From Mimachlamys varia (lineage: Eukaryota; Mollusca; Bivalvia; Pectinida; Pectinidae), in contig OX392538.1 of the NCBI GenBank assembly GCA_947623455.1, positions 4,464,001 through 4,528,000 on the forward strand: DNA of 64,000 nt, given 5' to 3'. Shown piece after piece: positions 59,104-64,000 of this stretch. Under the pieces are notes generated by a model. It was not told the DNA's origin. It made no database searches and worked only from the letters and a program-made list of their open reading frames with translations. How positions within the stretch are numbered: position 1 is the stretch's first letter; every line of letters starts with the position of its first letter. Made by a program: the position numbers and the translations under genes.

Positions 59104-59579
59104 ATGTCAAAATTTAATGTTACTTAGAATGGAAGAATGTTTGACAATGGCTTGGTTGAGCATTTAGCAGAGCCTCGTGCAGTGTATGTATCCTTCATAG
59201 ACGGGGTGGGTCTGCGTCTTTCCCATTAGCCAGTATCTTGAAAGATTGTAAAACTGATGAATGGTTAGATAGTATTTCATCTTTGGTAAAAACGGTCAAT
59301 CTGTAAGTAGGGTTACCTTGGTTATCAAGCAGGTCCAGTTCTTTTTGCAAACAGTAAATGTAATAGCGTTTGCAAAGAAGGATAACGTATTAGATGTCTT
59401 GTCGGCAGACACAACCACTTACTTATCATGTAGATCGTTGATTATTGTTCGAACGTCAAGATTAAGAAATATTGACTCATGTTTAGTTTTCATTTGTATC
59501 ATAAAAGTTCATCCACTCTGAAATTGAGTCAAAATATAGTGATGTATATTATGTAGTGACAAACTAACTAACAACACAT
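59104..59579. other. No gene seen
   Basis: Unassigned spacer. Confidence 0.35.
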
Positions 59580-59972
59580 GGATTCGAAAGATGCAGGTTG
59601 ATAAAGACTATGAGCAAATTGTATGGTCGCCAACGTGGTCTCATTGAGAAATATTGTGCATCCTTCTATAATATGACGGTGGAAGTGTTTGAATATGGTC
59701 ATTAGTGTGCTTACTTGTTGTGATCGAGAATGATGAATCGGTTTTCACTTTGAAGATTTGATGTTACTAGGATGTGACCAAGATTTACATGGCGGGTGTC
59801 GTCATCGAAGAAACAGAAGACGCTTACTCTCTTGGAACATCTAGTCTTATTCGCTTGTACTTTTACAAGGGTCTCACCGTGCATATTTCCTTTGTTTATT
59901 TTTTTGCCCTTGTTCAATCGACTTTAAGTTCGAAAAATGGTTTTGTTAAAGCTGCAGTATTCTCTGTCGTTT
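59580..59972 (+). mobile_element. RT retroelement, 5'-truncated copy
   Basis: Runs from the RT C-terminus (FEYGH then stop near 59703) through the 3' region to GCTGCAGTATTCTC. The small 3' frame is open (KIYMAGVVIEETEDAYSLG), with replacement changes. Confidence 0.8.
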
Positions 59973-61555
59973 GGGTTTTTTGCAGGATGTCCATAAGTAT
60001 CTTGAAATTCACATTTCCTTTGATGGATGATGATAATACTTAGGACCTTTCTTGAAAAAACTACCGTAGATTTATATTAGGAATAGTACTCAGATTGCCG
60101 GCGTGTCAAGTTTGACCATGGCAATTTGAAGATGAAGAACATGAAATTAACTTCCAGAAGCTCAACATAGCGATAATGAATATCAAAATTTTAAGTACAC
60201 TGCATTACACAACTAACAACACTTAATCAGATAAAAACAGAATAATTGAAACGTCCATGTAATAAGTAAAAAAGCAGCAAAAACAGGAGAAATATGCACT
60301 AGTACAAAATCTAAGAAAACAGGATTTACAAAGATTCATTTCCTTCACCACATGTGGAACCCGGCTTTATGTCTCCAGTCATCGTATGTCAAGCCTGCTA
60401 TCAAGTTATATACGGTTTATGAACCACTATCGACCCAAGACAGAGTTAGTGTTCATTTCCTCGTGACTGACAATAGAACCCAATGATTAAATATCATGTC
60501 ATAATGACAGTTACGTTTATATCCCTTATGAAGGGAAAACTTGACGAAGTATTCTATTGGATATCAATAAACATAAATCATTAGAAATCCTCGACTTTTC
60601 GCGGACATAGATATACTCTTCTATATTTGGAAAATGTTTTGACAATGCCAAATTCGATTTAGAATTTCATTAAGCTGTCTGAATCAGAACCTTGTTACTA
60701 AGGACCAGCTCCACAGTCGGACTTGATGGCGGTCCTATGTCATCCAAACAAAACACGACATCAAAGCGACGCTAGACTTCCCGCTCATCTGATTTCACAC
60801 CAATCAATTACAGGGGTTTTGAATCCGGACATGTCCTTCTTTGATGTATCGATTGACCTTGTAGCCTTTAAATCTGAGATAATAATAGCTGTACAGGCGC
60901 CAGTATCACTACCGTCAATCGACGATATAATGAGCCTATATATCCCCTTACAACAAAACTTGAATATCTCTGACTAATTATCAAATATCCATGTCGTTGG
61001 GGTTTTGATACATTGTATCAGATAAACATCAGTAAGCTAGCAGAGGAAAACAGCCTATACATGTTTATACATTAGAGATATAGCTTTGTCATTGATCATG
61101 AATCCGTATTACCCAATAAATCATGCACATGTTACGCACGTTCAATTAATATTACCCCAATAGACCATACGCGTGTATCGCTCTTCCAACAGCACCTAGT
61201 AATACTCAGTTAATGTAAACAATTAAGCTGAACGCAAATATCATTTGACGAAACTGATTCGCCTGGTAGGATTTTCCTATATATAACCCGTGTTGTAATT
61301 GCAGAATAGGAACTCTGACTGCATGTTTAGATTATTTTGAATGCAATGACGAGAGGCACCATGACGGATGCCAGATGTGTTCAATAAAAAACTTTACCCT
61401 TTCGAATATATATCATCTCCGATATTGCGTGTGCTGTCTTCCCTTACACTCTGTTGATACTTTGTCGTCACGAAAAATCTTTGGCTTGGTATTGAGTTGA
61501 TTGAATATATCAATAGATTCGAGGATAATACCCTTTATGTTTGAAATAGGTCAGA
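59973..61555. other. No confirmed gene
   Basis: The plus-strand frame 60723-60977 (for example NPDMSFFDVSIDLVAFKSEI and SIDDIMSLYIPL) has protein-like patches but no recognised family or splice limits. The rest is empty. Confidence 0.3.
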
Positions 61556-61697
61556 AAATACTGAAGCGTCACCAAAACCAGAATCCGAACTCAAAATCGA
61601 TCAAAACATCAGAGAATACCAAAGCGTCAACAAAACCATATATGAACTGAAAATCGATTAAACTAGAGGCAAAATAGGAACAAAGGGAATATTTACA
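61556..61697 (-). mobile_element. RT retroelement, two short 3'-terminal pieces in tandem
   Basis: Two termini in the same orientation, GAAAATACTGAAGCGTCACC (from 61556) and GAGAATACCAAAGCGTCAAC (from about 61612), the first only about 45 bp long. Confidence 0.7.
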
Positions 61698-61852
61698 TCG
61701 TCGATGAAGCAGAAATCGCTTACTCTTCCGCAACACCTGGTCGTATTCTCTTGTACTTTAACAAGGGTCTCCATGTAAATCTTTCTTTTGTTCATATTTT
61801 GCCCCTAGTTTAATCGATTTTGAGTTCGGATTATGATTTTGTTAACGCTTCG
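61698..61852 (+). mobile_element. RT retroelement, 3' fragment inverted against its neighbour
   Basis: Begins CGTCGATGAAGCAGAAATCG and ends CTTCGGCATTC. With the minus-strand pieces at 61556-61697 it forms an inverted repeat with both termini outward. The small 3' frame is open. Confidence 0.75.
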
Positions 61853-64000
61853 GCATTCATTAATTTATTTTCAGTTATGCTGTTAAGGATGTGACTGCTG
61901 TTGCTGCCGTTTTCCTGTTAAACATCTTATTAGTATATGAACCAAATCTTTCCGTTGTAAGTTTCGTTACTAAATTAAGTATTGTCTTCGGTTGAGTTGT
62001 TAAGTAAACTATAATTTTGTGAAGTATTGGGGAGTAAGTGTTCTACCTCTCCTGCGTATACCTTTACCCGCACTCGTCAGTATTGAGAGAACAGACTCAT
62101 GGTAAGTACGTTCACGTGTGACCTGTTTTATCAGATGAGTGACCAAAACGTTCCTCATAAACATTTCATAAATTTTGAAACTTTCGGATTGGTGATTTAG
62201 TTCTCAGGAGGTATACCGCAGATAATGAAAATTATGAAAGCTTGGTCTGAATTTGATGATGTTTTATATAAATATTGATATCATTACAATTTTCCTTGCT
62301 AAATATTTTTCTTATTTCTTTCCTCCTGTTTTTGCCATTATTCATCGAACTGGTATCCGTAAATTCCAACAATTTTCATTAAGGGAAGTGAAGCGCTTTT
62401 CTTTATATGAAAGAGTTTGGATTTTTCTTGATTGTATTTACTGAGACACAGCTGTACTGATCCTTATTTATCTGCAGTATGTCATAGTATTGATTTCTAC
62501 GCCAGCTCTCTTCCGTCTCTCTTCAAACTCGTATGAGTAAGGCTGTTTGCATAAATGCATATCAGAATGTCTTCACACAGTAATTTATCATTTTAGGGTT
62601 TGGCAATATACGGCTTCATGTGACATGTAAGTGGTGAATGACCATCGTAAGTGATATAAACCCTTCCCTTGAGCTAGCAAGAAGACGCAGAGTTTAGAAA
62701 GAACAGGCAATACGCACTTGTCATCATACATGTACTGAAAATTCTAAAAAGGTTTCAATACGTCTGACCCTAACCCTAACTCTAGCTTATAAAGAAATTA
62801 AATCGATTCTATCTACGTCATGTAAAACCAGAAATTTCAGTAGGTTTTCAAGGTTAGTTGTTTCTGCATATTAGAACAACGGTCTGAGTTAACTTCGTGA
62901 AAGAAATGGTTCTTAAGACATTTATCTGGCAAATATAACAAATATATCTCAAAAATCATTATGGTTTTCCTCCAAGCTACAACAACGGTATTTATTCCTC
63001 GTTTCTTGGTTGTTTATGTAGAATGAACATCTATCCTGTATTAAACTTAAATAATTAAATATCATTGAACATATATCCTGGCTGTAACTTACATAATTGA
63101 ATATCCATTTGTATCTTAGTGTGAATGACATTTCATTGGTGTTTATATCCGAAAAAAAAATAAATAAAATTCACAGCAACTTGCTATTTGTAATCACTTT
63201 AAACCATCTTGACATATCAAACATAAAATGTCTTTATGGTATATCGAAATGTCTTTAGTAGGAACTTAACTTCATTTGTCAGTTATCTATCACAGACAAT
63301 CGAGATATTTTGAACGGGATCGGATTAGTGGGTAAAGTGTCAAACGCATAGCCTCTGAGGAAAAAAAAAATAGTTATTATACTAGAATAATTTGCAGTGC
63401 CTGTCTCGTATAGTTTTGGTATCGGGTGACCATGAGTGTTGTTGAATAGAAAGATCGACGACACGTGCTGTGATGTTATTGGTTAATCAAAGTAAAGAAT
63501 ATTGAACATAAAACAAGTAGACATAGATATACTTACAATGAAAATCAGACAACGAAATACATTAAAAAAGAGATGTATCATAATAATATATCATAAGATG
63601 ATTTAATACGCTGACTTTGAGATATTATACAATATTAATTGAAGACAAGAACTTTATGGGTGATAAGATTAGAAAACCTATTGGCAGGAATGAACATTAA
63701 AGACAAAGCAAAGAATGTATTAATTCACTTACGGAGAAGTATAAAAACATAATTCATAATAGCAAAAACCTACCAACATATTGTAAGAAAGAGCTTTAAA
63801 AGCGTCCCCTGTTGACATACTTGGCATTATGAAAATCAATTTAAACTCCTTTCTGCTTGATGTATTAACACATATCAAAGCTCGAGAGTAGCATGAATGG
63901 AATGTTAATAGTCTGTGCTTTGTACGAAAATAAGAAATGACGGTTGTATCCTGCTGCTTAGAGTTATGTAAATGGCATATCGACAAAAGAGCACTGTGGT
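61853..64000. other. No gene seen
   Basis: AT-rich. A donor-like ATG|GTAAGTACG at 62101/62102 could end a first exon of a gene beyond the window, but nothing supports this further. CCCTAACCCTAA at 62767 is too short to be telomeric. Confidence 0.35.

Noticed and set aside
62030..62102. First exon ending at ATG|GTAAGTACG
   Set aside because: A good donor alone; no partner exon or coding sequence visible.
62767..62778. Telomere-like CCCTAACCCTAA
   Set aside because: Only two units, within ordinary sequence.

Overview
This is a stretch of animal nuclear genome, AT-rich and very repeat-dense, with few genes. No prokaryotic gene organisation is present: coding segments are short, bounded by GT/AG splice sites, and separated by kilobases of non-coding DNA. 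The repeat set (tRNA-derived SINE, Tc1/mariner, several MITE families, a CR1/L2/jockey-type LINE, a reverse-transcriptase retroelement, and a hammerhead-ribozyme repeat) fits a marine invertebrate. A mollusc, probably a bivalve, is my best inference; nothing in the window proves the taxon.

Layout. 0.2-0.6 kb holds a TTAA-flanked MITE. 2.0-6.4 kb is minisatellite, including a higher-order array with a roughly 0.85-kb super-period. 6.6-7.7 kb carries the last two coding exons (+) of a single-pass membrane protein whose tail resembles plexin-domain-containing (PLXDC/TEM7) proteins. 9.1-11.0 kb has two more minisatellites. 12.2-14.3 kb has a SINE with an amplified head, a foldback element and a second copy of the TTAA MITE. 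15.7 kb has five 27-bp units, each with an X-box-like dyad. 17.4-18.6 kb is a dead Tc1 transposon split by a MITE. 19.3-24.2 kb has a second SINE and two minisatellites. From 24.2 to 61.9 kb the window is peppered with about 25 truncated fragments, in both orientations, of one reverse-transcriptase element. A 2.3-kb LINE remnant lies at 26.8-29.1 kb. 34.8-36.7 kb has two 36-bp minisatellites. 37.0-37.8 kb has two exons (-) of a Ly6/uPAR-type GPI-anchored protein, with a 1.5-kb 21-bp array just upstream of them. 46.6, 48.4 and 58.8 kb hold copies of a repeat that encodes a hammerhead ribozyme. 51.7-55.0 kb is an 82-bp satellite of about 40 units. The rest is unannotated AT-rich DNA.

The most interesting system is the retroelement plus hammerhead repeat. 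One copy (46661-46703, minus strand) matches every conserved hammerhead core position. All three copies lie within about 100 bp of fragments of the reverse-transcriptase element, whose RT reading frame ends without a C-terminal endonuclease. That suggests a Penelope-like element of the permuted (Chlamys/Naiad) kind, but this is inference. About 14 kb, roughly a fifth of the window, is tandem repeat.
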